A stretch of DNA of 33,073 bases from a virus, in the IMG/VR virus record IMGVR_UViG_3300025011_000131, positions 1-33,073 of that record; one strand, written 5' to 3'. The position numbers were made by a program, and so were the translations under genes. Of the stretch, positions 1 through 6,438 are shown piece by piece (position 1 is the stretch's first letter; every line of letters begins with the position of its first letter). Below the pieces are notes generated by a model that worked only from the letters and a program-made list of their open reading frames with translations, was not told where the DNA came from and made no database searches.

Positions 1-82
1 TACCTTGCTGAGAAAATATTGTAATACCGCTATCATCTAAAGACAAATCAAAACTCCAAATATATTTAGAAATAAATATCAC
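1..82 (-). CDS. RuvC-like Holliday junction resolvase, N-terminal fragment
   Basis: Only the first 27 codons lie in the window; the gene continues beyond base 1. The readable N-terminus contains SFDLSLDDSGITIF, which matches the first beta-hairpin of RuvC/RNase H-fold resolvases, where the Asp of the FDxS motif is the first metal ligand. Phages of this kind use such enzymes to resolve branched DNA before packaging. An in-frame TGA lies just upstream, so translation must begin at GTG (82-80), ATA (79-77) or ATT (73-71). The GTG is only 3 nt from AGAAGG, which is short, so the start is uncertain. Function is inferred from one motif only. Confidence 0.5.
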   Translation of the reverse strand, partial: MIFISKYIWSFDLSLDDSGITIFSQQG

Positions 83-101
83 TCACCTTCTAAATTTATA
101 A

Positions 102-130
102 ATTTTAAAAAATATAAAATCAACTTTCAA
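102..130 (-). promoter_or_regulatory. candidate sigma70-type promoter for the resolvase-like gene
   Basis: On the minus strand TTGAAA (130-125) is followed after 17 nt by TAAAAT (107-102). Transcription would start near 95, just ahead of the AGAAGG ribosome binding site of the gene starting at 82. The terminator at 281-327 separates this gene from the upstream operon, so a separate promoter is expected here. The base composition makes chance matches common. Confidence 0.3.
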
Positions 131-147
131 TTTAACATTAAAAATAC

Positions 148-175
148 TTGACAAATTTCTAAAATCATATATACT
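148..175 (+). promoter_or_regulatory. plus-strand sigma70-type promoter for the CRISPR-repeat-like RNA
   Basis: TTGACA (148-153) is a perfect -35 consensus and TATACT (170-175) matches five of six -10 positions, with a 16-nt spacer. The predicted start, about 182, falls on the first bases of the inverted repeat that encloses the CRISPR-like unit. It reads on the plus strand, opposite to every coding gene in the window, and leads into a terminator at 281-327. Confidence 0.6.
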
Positions 176-187
176 TATATTTAGCAG

Positions 188-217
188 GTTGTACAACTTC
201 CCGTAGGGAATTGAAAC
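188..217 (+). repeat. solitary CRISPR-repeat-like unit (no array)
   Basis: This 30-nt unit begins with the palindrome GTTGTACAAC (188-197), continues with the hairpin TTCCC-GTA-GGGAA (198-210) and ends in ATTGAAAC (210-217). Length of about 30 nt, a 5' GTT, a short internal stem and a terminal ATTGAAAC are the hallmarks of type I-B and type III repeats in clostridia and thermophilic Firmicutes; the last eight bases would be the crRNA 5' handle. No second copy is visible in the next 150 bases or elsewhere, so this is not an array, and no cas gene is present in the window. Confidence 0.55.
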
Positions 218-280
218 ATATTTATACTAATTGTTAACAAATGTTAACAAACATTTAAATCAACCTGCTAATCATGAAAT

Positions 281-327
281 AAAAAATTCTGCTAAGTGAT
301 ACTTTGATATTAATAGCAGAATTTTTT
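281..327. terminator. bidirectional rho-independent terminator
   Basis: A perfect 14-bp inverted repeat, AAAAAATTCTGCTA (281-294) and TAGCAGAATTTTTT (314-327), encloses a 19-nt loop. T-runs follow on the plus strand and end the stem on the minus strand, so it can stop the plus-strand small RNA and the minus-strand operon ending at 396. Confidence 0.85.
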
Positions 328-395
328 ATTTTTTAATGTTTTAATTGCAGATAAATAATAATAATAATGACAATAATAAATTATTCTTCATTAAT

Positions 396-704
396 TTAAT
401 AAAACTTACCATACCATTTAATTTTCTGACCTAAATTGCCTAATACTTTTATTTGTGAAATTTTTAAAAAATCAATAGTTGTAGAACCATTAACCGGAAT
501 GTATACACAATACTCTGATGGCAAAACTTGAATATACAAAGCAGTATTATCTGCTTCAATTGTTAAAGAATTTAAATTTTGATTTTTACCTTGTGCGTCA
601 GTGAAAGAAATTATTTCATTATTAGAAATTGTAGTGTAGAATGGTGTGAGGTTATCTTTATGGATTGATGAAATGTAACCTGAGTGTGCAAGATTTCCTA
701 TCAT
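396..704 (-). CDS. small putative virion protein, 102 aa
   Basis: The product is short, without signal peptide or membrane segment, and looks all-beta: alternating hydrophobic strands such as ALYIQVLPSEYCVYIPV and FLKISQIKVLG. Its C-terminal pattern loosely resembles that of the 94-aa-class protein at 6093-6371. The start has a good GGAAGTG site at an 8-nt spacing. It is the last gene of the structural operon, bounded by hairpins at 776-794 (upstream) and 281-327 (downstream). I do not recognise a family; a small tail or decoration role is inferred from position. Confidence 0.55.
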   Translation of the reverse strand: MIGNLAHSGYISSIHKDNLTPFYTTISNNEIISFTDAQGKNQNLNSLTIEADNTALYIQVLPSEYCVYIPVNGSTTIDFLKISQIKVLGNLGQKIKWYGKFY

Positions 705-775
705 AGATTGTCACTTCCTTTTTATGTATTATTGTGTTTTATTATTGTATTTTATATAATTTCATAAAAATAAAA

Positions 776-794
776 ACCCTTGATTTATAAGGAT
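776..794 (-). terminator. terminator downstream of the homing endonuclease gene
   Basis: On the minus strand ATCCTT (794-789), a 7-nt loop and AAGGGT (781-776) form a 6-bp stem with one G-U pair, followed directly by a T-rich run (TTTTATTTTT). A weaker hairpin GTAGGA/TCCTAC lies just upstream at 866-896. Together they separate the 903-1856 gene from the 396-704 gene. The remaining 705-902 sequence shows nothing else convincing. Confidence 0.6.
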
Positions 795-902
795 TTGTGA
801 GATTGGATATTATTATAAAAGCTGTGTTTGGTTATTATTTTTGTTTAAAAAAAATAATTATAAGGGTAGGAGAGATGATTAATTCCTAAATCCTACTAAA
901 AA

Positions 903-1856
903 TTAAGCAGAAATTGATTTTTTATTAATCTTTTTTAATTTACAAAAATTAATTTTCATTTCTTCATTATTATATTTTATAATACCTTTATCAATATTTA
1001 TTTCAAAATAACTATGCCCATTTTGTAAATGATAACAAGCTAAATTAAATAAATATTTTAATATTTTATTATTAGGCAATTTATCTTTTGTAGAAACAAT
1101 ACGAATCATTTTCCACTTATTATTTTTCATAAAATAAAATCTTTTTAATTCTTTTCTTTGTCTTTCTTCTTCAGTTATATTTCCTAATTTAACTTGTAAA
1201 TCATGACCAGAACCATCGTATTCAATATAAATTTTGTCTTCTGGAAATGCTATATCTAATAAACACTTACCAAATGGATAGTTCAATTCACCACCTAATA
1301 ATTTATGCAAATATATTTGTTGAGTTGATTTTATACCAGAATCATTTTGATACATAGTTTCTCTTATTTTTATAATTCTTTTATCATATTCACCTTCTAA
1401 TTTCATAATATGGTCAACGCCATATTTATCTATATTAGTTTGCTTTCCTTTTAAAACTACTTCTTTTACCTTCATAGGATTATCTGTACCAAATTTATCT
1501 AAAAAAGTTTCTATTCTTTTATCTTGAAACATTTTAATATTAGAAGCATTATTTTTACCATATTTAGCATTCATACTTTCTGCTAATTTTAAATGCCAAC
1601 AATCATCGCAACAATCTTTATCAATTTGTGATTTTTTCTTTTGATTTAAATATGCATAATATGGTTTTTCAACAATTGTTTCTTTACCATTTTCTGAGCA
1701 ATAATCACATAAAACTTTTACCATTTGATGACTACCTTTTGGTAAATCTTCTAATTTAACAATAATTGTTTTTAGATATTCCCAATCATATTTTTTCTCA
1801 ATATAATATTTCTTTCTTGTTTTACAAACCATTTCAACTTCTTTTGTTAATAACAT
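903..1856 (-). CDS. free-standing homing endonuclease, Vsr/EDxHD-like
   Basis: Residues 50-86 hold a zinc-binding cluster (C50, C53, C82, C83, C86). Residues 96-153 hold three KYG/KFG modules (AKYGKNN, DKFGTDNPMK, DKYGVDHIMK) that look like DNA-contact repeats. The catalytic core lies at about 185-245: LLDIAFPEDKIYIEYDGSGH, with D201, E212, D214, H218 and D219, resembling the Vsr-like PD-(D/E)XK group that includes phage homing endonucleases with an EDxHD signature. It would cut an uninvaded allele and promote its own copying. It is clearly homologous to the protein at 18783-19763. The ATG at 1856 follows AAGGAG at a 9-nt spacing. The gene sits between two small structural-operon genes and has its own hairpin leader (1871-1928). 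Confidence 0.75.
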   Translation of the reverse strand: MLLTKEVEMVCKTRKKYYIEKKYDWEYLKTIIVKLEDLPKGSHQMVKVLCDYCSENGKETIVEKPYYAYLNQKKKSQIDKDCCDDCWHLKLAESMNAKYGKNNASNIKMFQDKRIETFLDKFGTDNPMKVKEVVLKGKQTNIDKYGVDHIMKLEGEYDKRIIKIRETMYQNDSGIKSTQQIYLHKLLGGELNYPFGKCLLDIAFPEDKIYIEYDGSGHDLQVKLGNITEEERQRKELKRFYFMKNNKWKMIRIVSTKDKLPNNKILKYLFNLACYHLQNGHSYFEINIDKGIIKYNNEEMKINFCKLKKINKKSISA

Positions 1857-1870
1857 TTAAATTTCTCCTT

Positions 1871-1928
1871 CCGATTATAAAGAGTTTATAAAATGGGAAT
1901 AGACATATGTAATCGGCATATGTCTATT
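1871..1928 (-). promoter_or_regulatory. hairpin/pseudoknot leader abutting the ribosome binding site
   Basis: Minus strand: a perfect 12-bp stem AATAGACATATG (1928-1917)/CATATGTCTATT (1909-1898) with a 7-nt loop CCGATTA. The whole loop is complementary to TAATCGG (1877-1871), which directly adjoins the AAGGAG site of the 903-1856 gene. Both helices can coexist as an H-type pseudoknot. No clean T-tract follows, so a pure terminator role is unlikely. A translational control element is inferred. Confidence 0.55.
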
Positions 1929-1992
1929 AATTACTTCTATTAAGTTTGCAACCTTAATAAAAAACCATTATTTTATCATTCTGTCAATAGTT

Positions 1993-2415
1993 TTATTCAT
2001 ATGATATAATTTTAAAGTCAGATTTACCAATTTCACCTTCATATTTTATTTCAACAAATTCCTTTTGTTTATCAATACCACCTGAAAGAGTTAAACCATA
2101 ATCTTTAAAAGATATTGCAAATATTTCATTTTTAATCCACAGTACTTTGCAAATTTCTTTTTTTAATTGTGGTTTAATTATTTCTTTTTCAATTATATCG
2201 TTTTCTTCAATAATCTTTATATTAGAAATTAATTCGATATTATCCTTTTGTTCCATTTTTTTTGACATTTCTTTACTCCTAACTTTACAATTTATATAAC
2301 TATCTGTATTTTTAATACATTGATTTTCACCACACCAACGAATAAATGTGCAATTATCATTAATTAGATTACAAAAAATACTATCTTCTTTTATTAATCC
2401 ATATTCACAAGTCAT
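1993..2415 (-). CDS. hypothetical protein with Cys-rich N-terminus, 140 aa
   Basis: Six cysteines lie in the first 43 residues (C3, C15, C22, C28, C33, C43), suggesting a small metal-binding or disulfide-bonded head, followed by a charged linker (about 48-80) and a beta-rich C-terminal half (VLWIKNEIFAISFKDYGLTL). There is no signal peptide. No clear Shine-Dalgarno sequence precedes the ATG; it starts 20 bases after the stop of the tail-tube-like gene and may be translationally coupled. Family not recognised. Confidence 0.55.
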   Translation of the reverse strand: MTCEYGLIKEDSIFCNLINDNCTFIRWCGENQCIKNTDSYINCKVRSKEMSKKMEQKDNIELISNIKIIEENDIIEKEIIKPQLKKEICKVLWIKNEIFAISFKDYGLTLSGGIDKQKEFVEIKYEGEIGKSDFKIISYE

Positions 2416-2434
2416 AATACTATATTAATAATAT

Positions 2435-3481
2435 TTACGAACTTGTTACTGTAGCAGTTGTTCCTACTGTATTTTTATCTGTTATTACCACAGTAATTAC
2501 AGATGAACCAGCAGCAACTCTAGTTATAATTCCAGTATGAAGTCCAATTGTGCAAGTACCAACTGTTCCACTAGTGAATGAAAGATCTGCAACAGGGGCG
2601 ATAAAAGCTGCATCACCATTAGTAGGAACTGCCCATACTACAACTGTAGCACTAGGAGAACCAGCAGATATAGCAATGGTATCGTCTTGGATTGCTAAAA
2701 TATTAACATTATCATACCAATTAGCAGAATCTAAAACTTCAGTAATAGTAGCATAAACTCCAGCACTTGAACAACCTGCAACAGTAGAAGCTAAAGCCAT
2801 ACCTTTAATCGGAGTGCTAGAAACACCAGTGGTAGTTAAATTCAATGTAGCAGTACCATCCAATTGTAGCCTGGGAACTTCTACCAAAACTTTGCCTACA
2901 AGAGTAGAAGTACCAACATTACTAGGATCGCCAGAAAACATTTGTGCTTCTACTACTGTTCTAACAATAGCAGGAATAATATTAGCATTTACAGTTACTT
3001 GTCTAGCTGCTGAATCTGCTTTGTAATATCTAACACAAACAGTTCCACTAGATTGACCTACAAGTGTAAAGTCTTTAGTTGAAAAAGTAAATCTTTCAGT
3101 TGTTCCATCTGATAATTCTGCCCATCCATATATTGTGCCACTTGAAGTTGCAATAGGTGTACCTAATAAACTACCTGCACCTGCTGTTAATGTAACATTT
3201 TCTTCTTCCCAAACATTAGCACCAGTTACAATTGAAGAACCAATTGTTTTTGAAATCATTGAAAGATTGAATTGCGATTCTTCCTGTGTAAGCGAAAGTT
3301 GTCCAGTATGGTAATAGATCATTTGTAAAGAATTTCCAGGCCCAGCATTAACATTTTGCGAACCAGTTGATATTTCAATTGAACTATTTAATAATGTTTT
3401 ACCAACCCATAAAAGATTGTCATTAGAATCATAGTTAAATGTACGACCCACACCAGCTAAAAATTTCTTGTTAATAGTCAT
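2435..3481 (-). CDS. putative tail tube / major tail protein with C-terminal Ig-like domain
   Basis: The N-terminal half (about 1-230) is Gly/Ser/Thr-rich and beta-predicted and begins MTINKKFLAGVGRTF, an opening I associate with major tail proteins of large Firmicute phages. The last 80 or so residues (VADLSFTSGTVGTCTIG to the end) resemble a bacterial Ig-like (Big) domain of the kind appended to tail and capsid proteins. It follows the connector and neck genes, where a tube protein is expected. Base composition is visibly richer in GC than the neighbouring genes, consistent with high expression or module exchange. AGGAGG precedes the ATG. A different major structural role cannot be excluded. 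Confidence 0.6.
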   Translation of the reverse strand: MTINKKFLAGVGRTFNYDSNDNLLWVGKTLLNSSIEISTGSQNVNAGPGNSLQMIYYHTGQLSLTQEESQFNLSMISKTIGSSIVTGANVWEEENVTLTAGAGSLLGTPIATSSGTIYGWAELSDGTTERFTFSTKDFTLVGQSSGTVCVRYYKADSAARQVTVNANIIPAIVRTVVEAQMFSGDPSNVGTSTLVGKVLVEVPRLQLDGTATLNLTTTGVSSTPIKGMALASTVAGCSSAGVYATITEVLDSANWYDNVNILAIQDDTIAISAGSPSATVVVWAVPTNGDAAFIAPVADLSFTSGTVGTCTIGLHTGIITRVAAGSSVITVVITDKNTVGTTATVTSS

Positions 3482-3510
3482 ATATATTTCCTCCTTATTA
3501 TAATTATAAT

Positions 3511-4296
3511 TTAAACTTTTGCACTTTCTATCTTTCCTTTAAATTCACTATAATCAACAACTACATCAGAATATTTACTATTAGATAATTCACTCATCCA
3601 ATGATTAATTTCTTCTTTAAAAGTAACCATTCCTGAACATTCCGCTTGTTTATATATTTCATAATGTAATTTATAATCATATCTTTGAAGTATTTTTGAA
3701 AATTTTCTTATTGTTAAATTGTGAATCTTAGATTCATCAGTTTCATGCAAGGCAAGCATTACACATACAATTTGATCTTCTAAAGAAGCCATTTTCTTTT
3801 TATTTCTATTCATAAATTCTTGTGCTTCTTTTAAAGCTGCTTCAACCTTTGGATCTATATATGTATCATCGTAATCAGGAATATTTTGAAGTAATATTAT
3901 ATTTTTAATATTGTCAAAATCTTGTTTGTCTATTGTTATTTTTTTATTTTCACCTTCATATTGTAAATTGAAAATTAAATTTAATTTATTATTTTCATCT
4001 TTTATGTATTCAATTTGCTTATAGTCTATATTCAAACATAGTTTAAATATTTCAAGTAACATCATTAAATATACTTTTCCATTTTCATCTTTATCAAAAG
4101 TATAAAATAAGAAATCTAAATATGACATTTTTATAATATTTACGTCAGGTATTTTATTTTTATCAAAAGTTAAACAATTAACACTTATGAAAAAATTTAA
4201 ATAATCTATAACTTTTACAGGATATATTAATAATTCTTTATATGGCACAGGTTTATCATAAGTAAAATATTCTTCTAATTCAGTTCTTTTAATCAT
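3511..4296 (-). CDS. phage tail-region protein, possible assembly chaperone
   Basis: The 261-aa product opens with YFTYDKPVPYKELLIYPVKV followed by a helical region containing IPDVNIIKMSYLDFL, a pattern I associate with conserved proteins encoded near tail genes of Clostridium phages. No catalytic motif, signal peptide or membrane span is seen. It lies between the neck-type protein (4302-4835) and the tail-tube-like gene (2435-3481), overlapping neither. A role in tail assembly is inferred from position. Confidence 0.5.
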   Translation of the reverse strand: MIKRTELEEYFTYDKPVPYKELLIYPVKVIDYLNFFISVNCLTFDKNKIPDVNIIKMSYLDFLFYTFDKDENGKVYLMMLLEIFKLCLNIDYKQIEYIKDENNKLNLIFNLQYEGENKKITIDKQDFDNIKNIILLQNIPDYDDTYIDPKVEAALKEAQEFMNRNKKKMASLEDQIVCVMLALHETDESKIHNLTIRKFSKILQRYDYKLHYEIYKQAECSGMVTFKEEINHWMSELSNSKYSDVVVDYSEFKGKIESAKV

Positions 4297-4301
4297 TATT
4301 A

Positions 4302-4835
4302 CTACACCGTCCTAGTAGATAAAAAGAAAGAATACCCTGAAAAATTATTATTATAAGAAATAATATTAATAGATGAATTTTGTGTTAAATATAGTAAACC
4401 AATACCACCACAATCAAATCCATTTAATGAATTTAAAATTTCTTGAACCATTACTAAATATCTAAATTTATTATCCTCTAAATCTACTAAAGTATTGTAA
4501 ACAATAACCTCAAATCCTATATTTGCTCCAGTAATATAAATATTATTTGGTTTAAATCTAGGGATGAAGAAACGAAGTTCTGAACGAACACTATCTATAA
4601 TACTATTATTAAAAGGATATTTATAAATTTTTTGTTGATTTAATGGATCATCACCTTTACCTACTAATTTAATTATTTCTTGTATTGGAACATCAGGCAA
4701 AGAAGGTGATAAAGCATCAGGTGTATCGTATGCAATACAACGCATTAGATTTTTGTTTTCTATTAATTTATTACCAATATTTGATAAGATCGTTCCTGCA
4801 TTTGATAAATTTATAATGTTTGACATTATCACCAT
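4302..4835 (-). CDS. neck / tail completion protein
   Basis: The 177-aa protein carries YKYPFNNSIIDSVRSELRFF and a following strand-rich segment (NNIYITGANIGFEVIVYNTL) like proteins encoded between head-closure and tail-tube genes, where tail terminator or neck subunits sit. Two starts are possible: ATG at 4835, overlapped by its only SD-like sequence, or ATG at 4826 (MSNIINL), which follows GGTGAT closely. The gene follows the head-closure gene by 16 bases and precedes the 3511-4296 gene by 5 bases, indicating a tight operon. Confidence 0.5.
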   Translation of the reverse strand: MVIMSNIINLSNAGTILSNIGNKLIENKNLMRCIAYDTPDALSPSLPDVPIQEIIKLVGKGDDPLNQQKIYKYPFNNSIIDSVRSELRFFIPRFKPNNIYITGANIGFEVIVYNTLVDLEDNKFRYLVMVQEILNSLNGFDCGGIGLLYLTQNSSINIISYNNNFSGYSFFLSTRTV

Positions 4836-4851
4836 CTCACTTTAATTTTAA

Positions 4852-6012
4852 TTAAAATAAATTTTTCAATTTAATACTTTTTTCAATAAACATTCCATTA
4901 CTATTATCCGTTGCCTTTAAAATAATATAATATGTAGTTAAATTAGCAGTAATACTACATTGATCATTATCAATAATATTTAGTATATAAGCACTAGTAG
5001 GTGTAGAACCTGGAATCACACTAAATGTAAATTCTACACCTTCAACTAAAATTCCATTATTGTATTTTTTAGCAATATAAGTTTGTGAGTATCCTTTAAT
5101 TATCTCAGAATTACCTTCAATAATATAAGTAAAGTTATCTTGTTGATCTAATACGATTTCAACATTAATACTATCACTAACTTCCTCATCACTTGCCATA
5201 AAAACTGTAATCACCACACTACCCAAACCAACCACACTCACAACTCCATATTCATCAATAGTAGCAATTTCCTCATCTGAACTACTATAAATTAAACTAG
5301 GAGAAGTAACAATCACACCATTATCAGTTAATTGAGAATTAATTATAAGTGATTGAGACTGTGCAATTTGTAGGTTATCATTATTAAGGATAGTAAGTAC
5401 ATATGTATGAGTTCCCTGTACAACTTCACTGTACTTCATTTTAAAAATTAATAATCCAGGATTACTTATATCATCAGCAACAGTTTTCACAGAATAATTA
5501 TATAACCCTATTTTGTATCTATCATTAACATTAATTTGTTTAGTTAATAATGTGCTTGATACAGTTAAAAATAATTCATTATCAACGGTTTCTATGTATT
5601 GATTATCTTCAGTGTTAAGTGATAGTGATTTTGAAATAATACAAGGTATTTGATATGATGTGTTATTTTTGTATATGGTTAGGGTGTTGTTTGATTTACT
5701 AATTATCCCAACATCTGACACCTGAGAAGTAATATCTGTTTCAGTACATATCCAATTATCACTATCCCATACAACAATGTCTCCAACACTTATAGTCTCA
5801 CCTGGATAGCATAATAATCTTTTTTTATTCGGATTTTTTATAATTGAACTTTCTTCAACAATACGAACATCTCTATCAACATTATTAATTTTAACTAAAT
5901 TATAACTTGTAGAATTTTTAAATTCAGTTGATATTGTATTTTTCATATTGTTAACATATAAAGATTTCCTATCTGAACCTCGTCTTGCTTGATAATCTGT
6001 CCACCAAGTCAA
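4852..6012 (-). CDS. head closure / head-tail connector protein with Ig-like domains
   Basis: The N-terminal 110 residues (MTWWTDYQARRGSDRKSLY, then NPNKKRLLCYPGETISVGDI and WICTETD) match a widespread phage head-closure-type protein with a small beta-barrel that binds the connector. Residues about 225-285 form a Big2-like Ig fold (SSSDEEIATIDEYGVVSVVG), and a second beta domain follows (about 290-386). Such Ig domains usually decorate the virion surface. The start is TTG at 6012, with AGGAGG 10 bases upstream. A terminator hairpin lies just upstream at 6048-6078. Confidence 0.65.
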   Translation of the reverse strand: MTWWTDYQARRGSDRKSLYVNNMKNTISTEFKNSTSYNLVKINNVDRDVRIVEESSIIKNPNKKRLLCYPGETISVGDIVVWDSDNWICTETDITSQVSDVGIISKSNNTLTIYKNNTSYQIPCIISKSLSLNTEDNQYIETVDNELFLTVSSTLLTKQINVNDRYKIGLYNYSVKTVADDISNPGLLIFKMKYSEVVQGTHTYVLTILNNDNLQIAQSQSLIINSQLTDNGVIVTSPSLIYSSSDEEIATIDEYGVVSVVGLGSVVITVFMASDEEVSDSINVEIVLDQQDNFTYIIEGNSEIIKGYSQTYIAKKYNNGILVEGVEFTFSVIPGSTPTSAYILNIIDNDQCSITANLTTYYIILKATDNSNGMFIEKSIKLKNLF

Positions 6013-6047
6013 TAAATATCAACCTCCTATAAATTTCTAACAAGTTA

Positions 6048-6078
6048 AAATAGGGAGAAATAGTTACTCTCCCTATTT
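6048..6078 (-). terminator. rho-independent terminator hairpin after the small beta protein
   Basis: A perfect 11-bp stem AAATAGGGAGA/TCTCCCTATTT (6048-6058/6068-6078) encloses a 9-nt loop; on the minus strand it runs into a short T-rich segment. It lies between the 6093-6371 and 4852-6012 genes and probably reduces rather than abolishes read-through. Unlike several hairpins upstream of endonuclease genes, its loop has no downstream complement. Confidence 0.65.
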
Positions 6079-6092
6079 ATATTAACAAAATG

Positions 6093-6371
6093 TTAAAAAT
6101 TTTTTTCTCGTAAACCAATAAATCTAAAAGCAGTAGGATTGGCAGCAGTTTTGTAATATAATTTATGAACATATACTGGGAAGTTTTCTAAACTTTCACC
6201 TGATTTAAGAGTAATTGTATTACCATCTGCTACGGCATTATCAATATTAAAAGTAATATCACCTGCACCATCATTTTTCAAAAGTTTAATTTCATAACAA
6301 TCAACTACAGTATTTAGTTCTGCAACACCAGCATTAGCAGAAAGAGTTACATATCCAGTTATATTTGCCAT
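6093..6371 (-). CDS. small virion beta protein, 92 aa
   Basis: A compact, probably all-beta product (ANITGYVTLSANAGVAELNT, then DGNTITLKSGESLENFPVYVH) ending in PTAFRFIGLREKNF. This resembles small capsid-fiber or decoration subunits that polymerise by strand exchange. An upstream in-frame TTG (6377) exists, but the ATG at 6371 has AGGAGG at a 9-nt spacing and is preferred. It is placed between the fiber-like and head-closure genes. Role inferred from fold and position. Confidence 0.6.
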   Translation of the reverse strand: MANITGYVTLSANAGVAELNTVVDCYEIKLLKNDGAGDITFNIDNAVADGNTITLKSGESLENFPVYVHKLYYKTAANPTAFRFIGLREKNF

Positions 6372-6438
6372 AATCAAATTCCTCCTTAAATTTTATTTTA
6401 TTATTGTTTCATAAGATTAAATATTATCAATATCAATA

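Larger units (their letters stand above)
182..333 (+). ncRNA. putative small RNA carrying a solitary CRISPR-like repeat (candidate RNA anti-CRISPR)
   Basis: A complete small transcription unit is visible on the plus strand: promoter at 148-175, predicted start about 182, and a rho-independent terminator at 281-327 with T-rich sequence to about 336. The RNA would be about 150 nt. It holds a CRISPR-repeat-like unit (188-217), a 43-nt spacer-like segment with a tandem 10-mer TGTTAACAAA (232-241 and 242-251) and a small hairpin AAATGTT/AACATTT (239-245/250-256), then CAACCTGCTAA (261-271), which pairs with TTAGCAGGTTG (181-191). No open frame of note lies in it. Known RNA anti-CRISPRs are phage-encoded solitary repeats that mimic crRNA and capture Cas proteins; that role here is inference. 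It could instead be another structured RNA. Confidence 0.6.

Noticed and set aside
188-280. A CRISPR array or mini-array
   Set aside because: Only one repeat-like unit is present; no second copy follows the 43-nt spacer-like segment and no cas gene is in the window. It is reported as a solitary unit.
1898-1928. Simple rho-independent terminator
   Set aside because: The 12-bp stem lacks a proper T-tract on the minus strand, and its loop complement beside the ribosome site points to another role.
6048-6078. Fifth loop-complement leader
   Set aside because: The loop has no complementary segment downstream before or within the next gene, so it is treated as an ordinary terminator and serves as a control.
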